Shown here one piece after another: positions 26,726 to 35,500 of a stretch of 53,908 nt of DNA. Both the position numbers and the translations under genes were made by a program. The notes below the pieces were generated by a model. That model made no database searches. It saw only the letters and a list, made by a program, of their open reading frames with translations, and had not been told where the DNA came from. Each line of letters begins with the position of its first letter. Positions within the stretch are counted from its first letter, which is position 1. The DNA comes from Kangiellaceae bacterium (GTDB taxonomy: Bacteria > Pseudomonadota > Gammaproteobacteria > Enterobacterales > Kangiellaceae), in assembly GCA_026196875.1 (NCBI GenBank), contig JAPHTP010000068.1, positions 1 to 53,908 of the forward strand, written 5' to 3'.

Positions 26726-27135
26726 TGCAAATTGATGCGATTGGCGCTTCATTGGGAAGCCAGAGCGCTACAAGTAATAATGTAGTTTCTCAGGACGACT
26801 TTATTAAGTTGTTTTTAGCACAACTAACGTTTCAGGATCCTTTGGAGCCTATAAATAATGAGCAGTTTCTTGCTCAGATGGCACAGTTCGCTAATCTGGA
26901 GCAAAGTAGACAAATTCACGAGTCGTTGGAACAACAATCATTTATGCAAGCATCAGATCAAGCTTTATCGATGATTGGTAAAACAGTTGAAGTCGCGACC
27001 AGCAGCGGTAACGTTTTAGGAACTATTTCTGCGATCTCGTTTTCTCAATCAGGTGCCACTCTTACCGTTACACAACAAGATAATACTTTTATTTCTGACG
27101 TAAGACTATCGCAAGTCAGATTAATCACAGAATAG
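26725..27135 (+). CDS. flgD: hook cap protein FlgD, short form
   Basis: A 136-residue FlgD. The conserved N-terminal block is present: FIKLFLAQLTFQDPLEPIN and NEQFLAQMAQFANLEQSRQI. Then comes ALSMIGKTVEVATSSGNV. FlgD proteins of model species exceed 220 residues and carry FnIII and Tudor-like domains; here only a short beta segment remains. FlgD caps the growing hook and guides FlgE assembly. Its retention implies a hook is built. Confidence 0.9.
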   Translation: MQIDAIGASLGSQSATSNNVVSQDDFIKLFLAQLTFQDPLEPINNEQFLAQMAQFANLEQSRQIHESLEQQSFMQASDQALSMIGKTVEVATSSGNVLGTISAISFSQSGATLTVTQQDNTFISDVRLSQVRLITE

Positions 27136-27146
27136 GGGAAATAACT

Positions 27147-28304
27147 ATGCAACAAGCTTTTTTTACAGGATTGTCTGGATTACTGACTTTTTCACGTACA
27201 TTAGACACCATCAGTAATAACATCGCTAACATGAACACTTCAGGGTTCAGAGGTAACGATGTTTTTTATAAGGCGCTAAGTTCTGGAGGTACTGGAATCG
27301 GGCCTTCGTTGGCTGGAACAAGTACTCGAATGACTGCTGGCGAAATTAGGCAAACAGGTAGTACGACCGATTTAGCAATCTCTGGCCAGGGTTATTTTAT
27401 CTTGCAAGGAGAGCATGGAAATTTTTATACACGAGCGGGTAATTTCCAGTTTAATGACGAGGGACTTTTAGTAGACATAGCAACGGGCTACAGAGTTCAA
27501 GCTTTGAATGATGCGGGAATGCTAACTGATATTTCAGTAAATGGCCTAGAAACATTGGCGCCAGAAGCAACTACTGAAATTAGTTTTGGCGGAAATCTTT
27601 CAATTGGCGATTCGGATCACACATTAAGCGATATCATCGCATATAACACTGAAGGTGAAGCGATTAATCTAAATTTCGAGTTCACCAATAATACGGGAAA
27701 TGTAACTGGGAGTTGGTTAGTAGAAGTAACTGATGAAGATGGCAATGTCATTGGCAATGGTGAGATTCGTTTTAACCCAGACAGCACGCCTCAAGCTGGT
27801 TTTGAAACTTTTGATATCACCTTACCTGGTGCAACTGGCGATGTAGTTACTTTAAATTTTGGTACAGCCAATACTCCTGATGGCGCGACTTCGACTTCGG
27901 GAGCAAGCACCCAAATTGGTGCTACGGTAGAAGATGGTTTTCCCCTTTCTGGTTTGATTGGCGTTTCATTCGATACTAAAGGTCAATTGCAACTGCTCTA
28001 TTCAAATGGAGATACCCATGATGGCCCTCAAATTGCATTGGCTCATTTTACCAATGAGCAAGATCTTCAACAGATAGATGGCGCGTACTTTAAAGCTCAA
28101 GAAAATAATCAACCGACTATTGGACATGCTGACGAAAATCTTTTCGGACAGGTGGTAGGTTCTAGTTTAGAGCTATCCAACGTGGATTTGGCAAAAGAGT
28201 TTGCCGATATGATTATTGTTCAACGTGGGTATCAAGCGAGTTCTCGCGCAATGAACATTGCAAATCAGTTAGTTGAACAACTGTACGAAAGTACTCGCGG
28301 GTAG
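27147..28304 (+). CDS. flgE: hook protein FlgE
   Basis: A 385-residue hook subunit. The N-terminal axial block is TFSRTLDTISNNIANMNTSG, followed by FRGNDVFYKAL. The C-terminal block is VGSSLELSNVDLAKEFADMI then IVQRGYQASSRAMNIANQLV. The central variable region (about 130-290) would form the exposed D1/D2-type domains. It polymerises outside the cell into a curved tube. In this locus it would be the outermost known part, because no FlgK, FlgL or flagellin genes follow. Confidence 0.94.
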   Translation: MQQAFFTGLSGLLTFSRTLDTISNNIANMNTSGFRGNDVFYKALSSGGTGIGPSLAGTSTRMTAGEIRQTGSTTDLAISGQGYFILQGEHGNFYTRAGNFQFNDEGLLVDIATGYRVQALNDAGMLTDISVNGLETLAPEATTEISFGGNLSIGDSDHTLSDIIAYNTEGEAINLNFEFTNNTGNVTGSWLVEVTDEDGNVIGNGEIRFNPDSTPQAGFETFDITLPGATGDVVTLNFGTANTPDGATSTSGASTQIGATVEDGFPLSGLIGVSFDTKGQLQLLYSNGDTHDGPQIALAHFTNEQDLQQIDGAYFKAQENNQPTIGHADENLFGQVVGSSLELSNVDLAKEFADMIIVQRGYQASSRAMNIANQLVEQLYESTRG

Positions 28305-28309
28305 AGAAT

Positions 28310-29116
28310 ATGGGTTTTCACTTTTTACCTAACAATGAGTTCGTTTTAGATAAAGCTAAATCTGAGTTGCTTGGTCGACTACATAATTGGTATGACGGTT
28401 GGTTGAATTCAAAATCAAAGCCACTAATTGATGATCTAGTATTGGTTCCTGCGAGTAAATCCTCAGTAATAAAACTAATTGAAAGTAAGTTTTGTTTTTG
28501 GAGTAAAGCTGACTTGAGTTTTGGTTGTTGCTATTTAGGGCTTTGCTGGGGTGAAAGCTCCGTTAAAAATCTCGTTAAGCAAATTTGTAAACACAGCGTA
28601 AAAGAGCTTGAGCAATCTAAACTGGATTGGTTTGAGTTGGCTAAAACGAGTTCGTATGAACTAATTGAATCGCTTGGAGTAAAACGCTCCAAGGAAGACT
28701 TGATGATCAATCACTTTCTTAATGAGCTTGATAGCTTGCAGAGTGAAAGTGAGAAGTTTCTTGGTGCTATTTGCAAGATGAACTTGGGTTTTGGAACTGT
28801 TGAACTATACCTTCCAAACCTTGTATTAATGCACTTGGCATTAGGATACAAAGAGTCCGAAAAAGAAGGCTCGAAAAAAGTTGAATTGACACCCAGGAAC
28901 TTTCTATTAGATACCACTGAAGTAACGGTTAGGGCAAAGATAGATGGTTTTAAGTTGTCTATTAAAGATTTGAATACTCTACAAAAAGGGGATGTAATAA
29001 CGACTCGAGAGAGTCGCGATAGCCAACTTTCTCTTTTTGTTAACCGCTCTCCTGTTTATGTTGGAAAATCAACTCTAGGGAAAAAGGGAAATCATAGAGC
29101 GATCAAGATAAATTAA
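28310..29116 (+). CDS. reduced FliM/SctQ-like C-ring protein
   Basis: A 268-residue protein in the fliM slot before fliN. The C-terminal 70 residues form a SpoA-type domain (VTVRAKIDGFKLSIKDLNTL, QKGDVITT, LFVNRSPVYVGK). The N-terminus lacks the EIDALL-type CheY-binding peptide of FliM. The central region lacks the GGPG-type FliG-binding loop and is shortened and Cys/Trp-rich (FGCCYLGLCWGESSVKNL). Layout and length match SctQ/YscQ proteins better than FliM, although SctQ usually has two SpoA domains and here the second is the separate FliN. It would form a sorting platform or reduced C-ring without a switching function. Product name is inference. Confidence 0.72.
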   Translation: MGFHFLPNNEFVLDKAKSELLGRLHNWYDGWLNSKSKPLIDDLVLVPASKSSVIKLIESKFCFWSKADLSFGCCYLGLCWGESSVKNLVKQICKHSVKELEQSKLDWFELAKTSSYELIESLGVKRSKEDLMINHFLNELDSLQSESEKFLGAICKMNLGFGTVELYLPNLVLMHLALGYKESEKEGSKKVELTPRNFLLDTTEVTVRAKIDGFKLSIKDLNTLQKGDVITTRESRDSQLSLFVNRSPVYVGKSTLGKKGNHRAIKIN

Positions 29117-29134
29117 TTACGCGAGAATAATGAA

Positions 29135-29467
29135 ATGAACGAAAATGTAACAAATATCGAATTGAACGAATTGGAAAGCGATTTTTCGCAACACCTAAAC
29201 AGTGAAAGTGACAAAATCGAGAATAGTGTGATTAAACAAGATTACTCTCTTATTGAAGATGTAGAAGTAACTTTAAACGCAGTTATTGGCGAAGCAAAAA
29301 TACCTGTAGGAGAACTTTTTTCACTGGGGAAAGGCTCCGTTATAACGCTTCAAACTAAACTTGATGAGCCGGTACTAATTTGTTTAAAAAACAAGGTTAT
29401 TGCTAAAGGTAGCATTGTTGGAGTTGGCGATAGTTTCGGTATTGAAATTGACGAGATTCTTGAATAA
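29135..29467 (+). CDS. fliN: C-ring protein FliN
   Basis: A 110-residue protein. After an acidic N-terminal 40 residues comes a SpoA domain: VEVTLNAVIGEAKIPVGELF, SLGKGSVITLQTKLDEPVLI, KNKVIAKGSIVGVGDSFGIE. This is the normal FliN pattern and size. FliN multimers bind FliH and recruit the ATPase complex. It follows the FliM/SctQ-like gene by 18 bases. Confidence 0.93.
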   Translation: MNENVTNIELNELESDFSQHLNSESDKIENSVIKQDYSLIEDVEVTLNAVIGEAKIPVGELFSLGKGSVITLQTKLDEPVLICLKNKVIAKGSIVGVGDSFGIEIDEILE

Positions 29468-29548
29468 AAAGAAAGTATTTTCAATTCTTGCAATTACTCC
29501 AAATCCCCAAATATGTACTAGTAACTGATTAAGTTGGAAGTCTAAGCT

Positions 29549-29929
29549 GTGAATCAACTGCCATTTAAGCAAAGTGAAACTGTGAGCAACGAATATGTGT
29601 TTGCATTGTTCATTATTATTATTCTGCTAGGAGCGGGGCTCTGGGCCTTAACTCGCCTATTAAAGTCTAAAGGGCTGATTAAAATTGAGAGCGCCAGTAG
29701 TAAAAAAATCGAGGTGACTGAACAAAAAGTCATATCACACGGGACTAAAGTTTATTTGCTCAAGGTTGGAAATAAGGAGTTTTTACTAACTGAGTCTAAT
29801 AAGAACTGTAACTTGGTTCAAGTGGATAAAAGTTCTAAGCTGGAAAACAAGCTGAAAAAACTGGATAGTTTTAGTGCAAGTGAAAATCTAACGGAAGAAG
29901 ATTCTGACAATGAGGTACAGAGTCGATGA
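29549..29929 (+). CDS. fliO: export gate assembly protein FliO
   Basis: A 126-residue protein. A single membrane helix near the N-terminus (YVFALFIIIILLGAGLWALTRLL) is followed by a small cytosolic beta domain (KVYLLKVGNKEFLLTES) and an acidic tail. This matches FliO, which aids FliP assembly. The start is GTG at 29549 with GGAAG 8 bases upstream. An 81-base gap to fliN is the largest inside the operon. The stop overlaps fliP (ATGA). Confidence 0.85.
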   Translation: MNQLPFKQSETVSNEYVFALFIIIILLGAGLWALTRLLKSKGLIKIESASSKKIEVTEQKVISHGTKVYLLKVGNKEFLLTESNKNCNLVQVDKSSKLENKLKKLDSFSASENLTEEDSDNEVQSR

Positions 29930-30669
29930 AAGCCAAATTATTGTTAATGAGTATTTCGCTCTTGATTGCTTGTCTAATGGGAAATGTTCACGCGGCTGAG
30001 TCTAGTGTTTTGTTCGATAGTTTGGAAAAACAAGTTGAACTTGCCCCTGAATCCAGTGTTTTCCTATTTCTCACTGCGCTTTCGTTTATTCCTGTCGCAA
30101 TTATATCCCTCACCGCTTTCACGAGAATCATTGTTGTTTTATCAATGTTAAGGTTTGCATTTGGGATGCAACAAACACCTCCTAATGTTGTGCTCATTGT
30201 TTTGGCATTGTTCTTTACCATGTTTGTAATGCAGCCGACGGTGAAAGAAATTGAAGAAAAAGCATATATACCTTATATCGAGAAGAGTATATCTCTTCAA
30301 CAGGCTACAAAAATTGCTTCGACTTCGTTTAAAACATTTATGATAAAACAAACGAGAGAAAAGGATTTGAATTTGATGTTGAAAATTTCTAAAACGGCAA
30401 TTCCTTCAAGCATTGAAGACGTAGGGATGATGCAATTAATCCCCGCATTTATGTTAAGTGAGCTGCGCTCAGCATTCCAAATTGCTTTTGTTTTGTTTCT
30501 TCCATTTCTGATGATTGACTTAATTGTAGCCGGAAGTTTGATGTCACTCGGTATGATTATGGTTCCGCCGATGACTATAGCAATGCCGATTAAGATTTTG
30601 ATATTCGTATTGGTAGATGGCTGGGCACTTGTCTCACAATCGCTATTAGGTAGCTTTAACGTATTTTAG
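29926..30669 (+). CDS. fliP: export gate protein FliP
   Basis: A 247-residue FliP with a cleavable signal (LLLMSISLLIACLMGNVHA), as in flagellar FliP but not SctR. Conserved parts are present: FTRIIVVLSMLRFAFGMQQT, PPNVVLIVLALFFTMFVM, LIPAFMLSELRSAFQIAF and SLGMIMVPPMTIAMPIKI. It forms the gate pentamer with FliQ and FliR, whose genes lie 18 kb upstream at the start of the same operon. The separation of fliP from fliQR is unusual. Confidence 0.96.
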   Translation: MKAKLLLMSISLLIACLMGNVHAAESSVLFDSLEKQVELAPESSVFLFLTALSFIPVAIISLTAFTRIIVVLSMLRFAFGMQQTPPNVVLIVLALFFTMFVMQPTVKEIEEKAYIPYIEKSISLQQATKIASTSFKTFMIKQTREKDLNLMLKISKTAIPSSIEDVGMMQLIPAFMLSELRSAFQIAFVLFLPFLMIDLIVAGSLMSLGMIMVPPMTIAMPIKILIFVLVDGWALVSQSLLGSFNVF

Positions 30670-30674
30670 ATTTT

Positions 30675-31370
30675 ATGTTGGTAAGGAACGTCGACTTATG
30701 GGCCAATTATTTTGAGTCAAAAGATGACTCAAGTGTTCATGCGTTGGTGGAAGCTTATAATGACTGGCTGGTTAAAATAGTTAAAAACCTGTTTTTCAGA
30801 TATCACGTTGAAGTTTATGAGTTGTCTGATTATTTACATTGGGGAGTAATCGGTTTAATCGAATCAATCAGACGCTATGAACAAATCGAAGGTGCAGACT
30901 TTAAGACTTTTGCCTATAAAAGAATAAGAGGCGAAATCCTAAATCAAGTAAATCAATCTACGGAAAAAATAGCACAGAAAAAATATCTTAAGGAAAAACA
31001 GGTTAGAGAGAGAGTCGACTCTTTAGTTGAAAATAGTAAACAAGAGAGCGACTTTGAACAGTTTTATGCGATTTCAATGGGAGTGGTATTAGGAACCCTT
31101 TTGGAGTCAGAGTTTGAAGCGGACGACGAAGATTCTCTTTTAGCTGGAGTTTATGGCACGCAATTATCGACAGGTGTTACTTCATACCTTAAGCAGTTGT
31201 CGGAAAAAGAAAGGATAATATTGAATTATCATTACTATTATCACTTAACTTTCGCAGAGATTGCTGACCTGTTAGAACTTTCTAAAGGTAGAGTTTCCCA
31301 AATTCACAGTATTGCTCTTAACAAGATGAAAGAATTGATCAAAAAAAGTGACTTTGAGTACTTTCTATAA
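30675..31370 (+). CDS. fliA: FliA-like sigma factor
   Basis: A 231-residue sigma-70-family factor. Region 2 is LHWGVIGLIESIRRYEQIEG then FKTFAYKRIRGEILNQVNQS, close to the FliA pattern. Region 4 is LSEKERIILNYHYYYHLTFA then EIADLLELSKGRVSQIHSIA, also FliA-type. FliA reads late flagellar promoters. As the last gene of the operon it could drive genes outside the cluster, such as the neighbouring small genes or the Rhs gene. It is divergent enough that a paralogue specific to this system is likely. Convergent with the small gene that ends at 31390. Confidence 0.85.
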   Translation: MLVRNVDLWANYFESKDDSSVHALVEAYNDWLVKIVKNLFFRYHVEVYELSDYLHWGVIGLIESIRRYEQIEGADFKTFAYKRIRGEILNQVNQSTEKIAQKKYLKEKQVRERVDSLVENSKQESDFEQFYAISMGVVLGTLLESEFEADDEDSLLAGVYGTQLSTGVTSYLKQLSEKERIILNYHYYYHLTFAEIADLLELSKGRVSQIHSIALNKMKELIKKSDFEYFL

Positions 31371-31389
31371 ATTGGAGGCGTAAAGGATT

Positions 31390-31719
31390 TTACTTCTTCG
31401 ATAATCTTTCGATTAATTCAGCAAACTGTTGATTAATATTCGCAGCTTCCTGCAAATTTTTAAGTGCTTGTTTCGCACGGCTATTATTTAAGCTGTTTTC
31501 ACCAAATTGCCATTCAATTAACTTGCGGAAAGCGACTTCTTTTCTTTTTCCTTCAGCAATTGATTGGTCTTGCAAGATCTCGGTAATATCATTTTCCAGT
31601 TGTTTAAAATCATTCGACTTGCGACGGTTTATTGTTTTAGTCGCGCCCTTAGTATCTTTGGACTTGCGACTAACACTAGAAATTTGAGTAATGCTTGAAG
31701 ATGAGTCTATCTTAGTCAT
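31390..31719 (-). CDS. small Ser/Lys-rich protein, possible FlgM-like regulator or export substrate
   Basis: A protein of about 109 residues that I do not recognise. The first 45 residues are Ser/Thr/Lys-rich and probably disordered (IDSSSSITQISSVSRKSKD). The rest is helical (KRKEVAFRKLIEWQFGENSL and AKQALKNLQEAANINQQFAE). Size, disorder followed by helices, and adjacency to the FliA-like gene recall the anti-sigma factor FlgM, but no FlgM signature is clear. The start is uncertain: GTG at 31752 gives 11 more residues. Convergent with the sigma gene and probably cotranscribed with the upstream TPR gene. Confidence 0.55.
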   Translation of the reverse strand: MTKIDSSSSITQISSVSRKSKDTKGATKTINRRKSNDFKQLENDITEILQDQSIAEGKRKEVAFRKLIEWQFGENSLNNSRAKQALKNLQEAANINQQFAELIERLSKK

Positions 31720-31782
31720 ACTTAATGATATCAAAATTGACTCAGACAGCACATAACTAAATCTGAGCCAAATGAGTTAAAA

Positions 31783-32346
31783 TTAATTCTTATAAACAGA
31801 TAGGAACATTTCCCCTGCTTGTTTTTCTGCATCTCCAGCCGTTTCTTCGCCCGCAGAATCTTGTTGGTTGCGACTTTTAATATTCTTTATAAATGATTCA
31901 ATATTTGCCACCAAGGCAGGGTTGTTAAGCTCTTTGGTTAAAGCGAGTTCAAAGTTTTCAATAGCTTGATCTGGGTTATTTTCGATAAGAGAAAATACCC
32001 CGGTTGCCAAATTCTGGTAAGGATTATCCGTTGATGCTGTAGCGAGCGGTTCGAGAATAGATTGAGTATGCTCGATATCGTTGGTAGAAAAATGGAGCAT
32101 TGCAAGTTGAAACCTGACTAAATCAGCCTGAGGTGCAATTTCTAACGCTTTACTTAGCTCTTCCTTAGCTTCGTCAACCATTGATATTTCGGCATATTCA
32201 GAACCCAATAAAAATAAGGCTTCAGCATTGTTTGGCTCGTTTTTAAGAAATGCTTTAAGGTATTTAATGGAATCATCGGTTCTTTGATTTTTCGATGCAT
32301 ACAGTGCGAAGTGAAAAAGTTCTCTTTGTGTTAAATCGTTTGTCAT
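31783..32346 (-). CDS. TPR-repeat protein, candidate chaperone
   Basis: A protein of about 187 residues with four or so tetratricopeptide repeats (DDSIKYLKAFLKNEPNNAEA, LFLLGSEYAEISMVDEAKEE, LSKALEIAPQADLVRFQLA). No signal peptide when read from ATG 32346; a longer upstream reading would add a hydrophobic, Cys-rich leader that runs into the regulatory gap. Its size and TPR fold resemble class II type III chaperones of the SycD/LcrH kind, but no specific match is claimed. It is divergent from the giant Rhs gene with 200 bp between starts, and may serve the Rhs protein or the secretion apparatus. Confidence 0.7.
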   Translation of the reverse strand: MTNDLTQRELFHFALYASKNQRTDDSIKYLKAFLKNEPNNAEALFLLGSEYAEISMVDEAKEELSKALEIAPQADLVRFQLAMLHFSTNDIEHTQSILEPLATASTDNPYQNLATGVFSLIENNPDQAIENFELALTKELNNPALVANIESFIKNIKSRNQQDSAGEETAGDAEKQAGEMFLSVYKN

Positions 32347-32402
32347 TTGTTCAAATTCTACTGGTTTACTAATTACTAAAAATAATGGAGAGAGTGAACA
32401 AT

Positions 32403-32423
32403 AATTGACCGTACATGTCAATT
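32403..32423. promoter_or_regulatory. perfect inverted repeat AATTGAC-N7-GTCAATT
   Basis: A 7-bp perfect dyad with a 7-base spacer lies in the shared 200-bp region between the divergent TPR gene and the Rhs gene. The geometry suits a dimeric regulator. On the minus strand the same stretch includes TTGACA, a possible -35 element for the TPR gene, so a bound protein could occlude it. Confidence 0.45.
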
Positions 32424-32477
32424 GGATCTGGCAAAATAAAAAAAATATAAAATTTTTAACCAAAAAGCTAAACATTT

Positions 32478-32506
32478 TTGAGATTTTCCGGTTAACAAAG
32501 TATCAA
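32478..32506 (+). promoter_or_regulatory. candidate sigma-70 promoter of the Rhs gene
   Basis: TTGAGA at 32478-32483 and TATCAA at 32501-32506 are separated by 17 bp, 41 bases before the start codon. A convincing FliA-type promoter (TAAAG...CGATAA) was looked for and not found here. Moderate match only. Confidence 0.3.
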
Positions 32507-32546
32507 AGCGCAATAAAAGTTTGTTAAATATTTAGGGAATTTCTCG

Positions 32547-35500
32547 ATGGTCGCAATAGTCAGTGGAAATGATTTAGGTCTTTTAAATTCATCATTAGCT
32601 ACCTTAGGTGCCAGTGGCGCTTATGGTAATAGCCAATTGGGACAATCTAATGAAGGCGTATTCGTTAACGCCACTCAAGGTAACCTGATCATTCAGCGCC
32701 AGGATGAAATCCTCGTAGGCATGGGCGTTGACCTTCGCGTATTGCGGACCTACAACAGCCAAGGGACTTTCCATGATGACATTAACCAGAATTGGCAATT
32801 CGGTGTTGCCCGGCTAATTATTGACGGCGATAACATTACCCGCATTGCTGCAGATGGTAGTGACTCGGAGTTTGATTTGGGAGCTGGTAGTGATAACAGC
32901 AATGAAGGTTCCGGGGCTCATGACACACTGACTCGCAATGCTGACGGAACTTACAGCTGGACCGATGGCAATAGCCAACTCATTGAAAACTATGATGTAA
33001 ACGGCCAGTTAACTAGTCGGGTCGACCAAGACGGGAATACAATAAACTACAATTATGACTTTGCGAGTGGGCAAATCGCATCCATTACCAATGGTCAACA
33101 AACCTTGACCTTTGCTTATGGCATTAATAATCGGGTAAGTGGTTTAGTACTCAATGATGGCACCAATAACCCGCAACGTTTCCATTATGACTATGATACC
33201 GAAGGAAGACTGAGTAAAGTCCAAGTTGACTTGTCGCCGGAAGACAGTGATATCAGCGACAACGATTTTTATGAAACGACTTATACTTATCGTGATGCGA
33301 CCAGCCAATTAGTTGAGACTATTACTAACAGTGATGGTACCAGTTTAACCTTTAGCTACGTTAACCATGACAATATCGATAAAGTTGCAACTGTCACCGA
33401 TGGTACAGGTAAAGTTACCACCTTTGATTACACGGTAGCAGGGCAGACTAGCGTTACCCATGCTAATCAACAAACGTCAGTGTTCTTTTATGATGAACAT
33501 GGCCAACTGAAGAAAACTCAAAGTCCAGCGGTTAATGGTCAGCCGATCACTAATGAATATTTCTATGACCCTGAAGGAAATGTCAGTCGGGTGGTTAATC
33601 CTAATGGTCACTATGTGGAGTACGAATATGATGTGCGAGGTAATCAGTTATTGTCCAGGGACAACCTCGGCAACACTATTAGCCGCACCTTTGATACAAA
33701 TAATCTACTTACCTCAGAAACAACTTACTTAACACCCGATCCTGATGCCGCTGGCGAGCTAACTGCAACTGAAGGGAACACTAATCACTATTTATACGAT
33801 GATGAATCCCATCTGCGTTTTGTTGTGGAAGCTAACGGTAGTGTAACTGAAAATGTTTACAACACTGATGGGACAGTAGAGCGAACCATTGCCTATCGAG
33901 ATCAAACTTTTACGCTAGGAGCGACAGCGCCGGTGTATGCCGACTTAACTAGCTGGCGAGACGCGATTTGGAATGATAGTCAACAAGATAAGTCCGGAAT
34001 TCAGTTAAGCGTCAATCAATATAGCTTACTCGGCCAGTTAGATCATACCATCAGTTATGCTGAAGTTAATGCTGATGGCGTTCCAGTGGGAAGCGGCAGC
34101 AAAGTGCAATTTGTTTATAACGCCTATGGTCAAGTCACTCAGACCATTGATGCGAATAATCAAACCACCGAGCATCACTATGATGGTATGGGGCGATTAG
34201 AACTCACTACCAATGCGCTGAATGAGCAAGCTCATATTCAATATGATGATGCGCAAAACAGAATCATTACCACTCATGCCAATGGCTTAGTCTCTACCTC
34301 GGTATTTGATGCAGCAGGTCGTTTAATTTCACAAACTCATGTGTCGAGTGAGAGTGAAAGCTTAGGTAGCGATAGCTATATTTATGACAATGCAGGTCGA
34401 TTAGTAGCGACACAAGACTCAGCAGGTATTCGCGCATACACTCTTTATGATGAAGCGGGTAGAGCTGTTGCGTCAATCGATCCGAGCGGTAGCTTAGTGG
34501 AAAATGTTTATGACCTTGCGGGTAACTTAATCAAAACGATTGCTTATAGTAGTTTCATTGATACCCAATCATTTATTTCTGCAGAAGGGAATTGGACCAA
34601 TGTGGAATTGGCCGCGATCCGTCCGCAAAACGATACTGAGCTCAGACAAAACTGGCTGAAGTATGATAGTGCCGGGCGTTTGGTTTTTACTATTGATGCT
34701 GAAGGCTATGTGACAGAGACTCTTTACAATGGCCGCTCTCAGATTACGGATGTATTGGCTTATGCATCAGTGATTGATACTGCCGAATTAGATTCACTGG
34801 GTGTTACTCAAGTCAAAGCACTATTGCTGGAAGACGCACTAACAACGACTTCTACAATGACCCTTGAACAATCAGGAACAGAAGCTTCCGGTAATATTAT
34901 TTGGTCGAATGATTTACCGGCTAACAGTGGCCTTTTTGTACGCTCTGCCGCACTAGGCCTAAGTGATTTTACTCAAGTCAATTTAGTCAATGATCAATAC
35001 CAGCTTGATGTCACCGGATTAGATTTAGGTAATTACACTTATGAGGTTGAAATTCGTGATTTAGCCTCCGCTCAGTTGATTAAACAAGCGACCGGCACCG
35101 TTACGATTTCTGAAGGAACTCATGAAAGTGTCCTGATTTTTACCGCCGGAACGCCTGATGCTCAAAATCGCCAGCAGCGTTTTTTCTATGACGATCAAGG
35201 TCGTCAAGTGGGGGTATTAGATGGTGAAGGTTACTTTACTCGCTCCATATACAATAGCCTGGGACAACTTATTCACACCATCAGTTATGCCAACCCGGTT
35301 ACTGATCCTAATGCTACCGATATCAATGGCTTGGGAATTACGCTTGATGTCGACAATGACCAGGAGATTGAGTATTTCTACAACAACCAGGGCGCCTTAA
35401 TCGGTATTGTTGACGCTGAGGGGTATCTAACCGAAAGGCAATACGATGTCGCCGGCAGACTTGAATTTGAAATTCGATACAATGAAAAAGCGCGTATTGA

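Noticed and set aside
10593-31370. Classing the cluster as a standard injectisome (non-flagellar type III secretion)
   Set aside because: No secretin, needle or translocon genes are present, while rod, P/L-ring, hook and signal-peptide-bearing FliP genes are clearly flagellar.
32347-32475. N-terminal extension of the TPR protein from 32475, giving a hydrophobic Cys-containing leader
   Set aside because: It crosses the perfect dyad and promoter-like elements, and ATG 32346 starts cleanly at the TPR domain.
32347-32546. FliA-type promoter for the Rhs gene
   Set aside because: TAAAAGTTT occurs at about 32513 but no GCCGATAA-like -10 follows at the right distance.
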